Below the pieces are notes generated by a model. That model did not search any database. It had not been told where the DNA came from and saw nothing but the letters and a program-made list of their open reading frames with translations. A stretch of 62,491 bases of DNA. Origin: an uncultured Alphaproteobacteria bacterium. GTDB taxonomy: Bacteria > Pseudomonadota > Alphaproteobacteria > RF32 > CAG-239. Below, piece by piece: positions 62,261-62,491 of this stretch. A program made the position numbers and the translations under genes. Positions within the stretch are counted from its first letter, which is position 1; every line of letters starts with the position of its first letter. The stretch spans positions 1 through 62,491 of the forward strand of contig CASFSV010000035.1 in NCBI GenBank assembly GCA_949297415.1, in the 5' to 3' direction.

Positions 62261-62491
62261 TTAGAACTTGTACTTAACACCTAAGTCAAAGAGCTGAGGA
62301 TCATTCTTTTGAATGAGGTAATTGTATTTCGCATACAATGAGATGTCTTTGTATTCGTAGTCAATAGCAGCCTCTAAAACGGCTCTGTCTCTTTGATATA
62401 AGTTTGCATAGTCGTTGATATAATACCAACCGTTTGCTCCATTATGCTGAGCTTGTATCTTATCGTATGGGGTTGCAAACTCATGATAGTA
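62261..62491 (-). CDS. C-terminal end of an outer-membrane beta-barrel protein (partial)
   Basis: The frame enters from the right edge and gives 76 residues before its stop. The strands alternate hydrophobic and polar residues (GWYYINDYANLYQRD; RAVLEAAIDYEYKDISLYAKY), and the last residues DLGVKYKF end in phenylalanine, the terminal aromatic signal for the BAM machinery. This fits the last strands of a porin-like or alginate/outer-membrane transport barrel. The N-terminal part, signal peptide and size lie outside the window, so no family is assigned. Confidence 0.75.
   Translation of the reverse strand, partial: YYHEFATPYDKIQAQHNGANGWYYINDYANLYQRDRAVLEAAIDYEYKDISLYAKYNYLIQKNDPQLFDLGVKYKF

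Overview
The window is an A+T-rich, mostly single-copy bacterial chromosome segment that looks alphaproteobacterial. The signs are a GapR (DUF2312) homologue, a mannose-type PTS EIIA plus HPr regulatory pair, ihfB-lapA-accD order, an lptF-lptD-surA-rsmA envelope block, and a DivL/CckA-style PAS protein. AdhE, L-lactate dehydrogenase, pyruvate kinase and a Chlamydia-like pyruvoyl arginine decarboxylase with an APC antiporter suggest a fermentative, acid-exposed host- or gut-associated lineage. That lifestyle and any closer placement (for example the uncultured gut RF32-type Alphaproteobacteria) are inference. No tRNA, rRNA, CRISPR array, integrase or complete insertion sequence was found.

Layout. 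1-131: 3' end of a probable IS200/IS605 transposase with three consecutive hairpins. 144-4828: unknown cytoplasmic protein, a prmA-pepP-exported protein operon, and a divergent lipoprotein. 4958-8077: rhodanese, rnhB (its ribosome binding site lies inside a terminator hairpin), a DHFR-fold protein, a membrane protein and an unknown protein. 8341-10584: ftsH and, upstream on the same strand, a candidate structured RNA with its own promoter and terminator. 10675-15221: one minus-strand operon running from a kinase-less PAS protein through two unknown proteins to EIIA, HPr and an adenine-type DNA methyltransferase. 15393-17725: tsaB, ihfB, lapA, accD. 18117-19614: two small exported proteins and grpE. 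19690-22880: four related genes in tandem, each with its own promoter and terminator. 23066-28512: lptF, lptD, surA, rsmA. 28619-30741: arginine decarboxylase and antiporter. 30800-42390: gapR, pyk, a GT2 enzyme, adhE, a GtrII-like protein, a GT8 enzyme, ldh, acpP, fabF. 42414-51590: mltG, an acetyltransferase, gph, polA, a large unknown protein, PBP1A and a small exported protein. 51817-58998: a small unknown protein, a GT-C membrane protein and the DUF2207-rmlA-rmlC-rmlD-rmlB operon. 59142-62491: uridylyltransferase-only GlmU, a small membrane protein, pepF and the end of an outer-membrane barrel.

Several genes are shared biology. LptF/LptD/SurA, MltG, PBP1A, GlmU and the dTDP-rhamnose operon with several glycosyltransferases build the envelope. 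AccD, AcpP and FabF make fatty acids. Pyk, Ldh and AdhE form a fermentative end of glycolysis. AaxB-like decarboxylase plus antiporter would consume protons.

The most unusual region is the four-gene family at 19757-22837. It has near-identical control regions with an extended -10 and no Shine-Dalgarno, a new N-terminal domain with a GYPFxxYxNGECGK signature, and a helical C-terminal domain. Other points of note are the kinase-less PAS protein, the methyltransferase coupled to the PTS genes, the candidate RNA next to ftsH, a proofreading-dead PolA, a half-length GlmU, and transcription terminators that overlap a ribosome binding site or a convergent gene.
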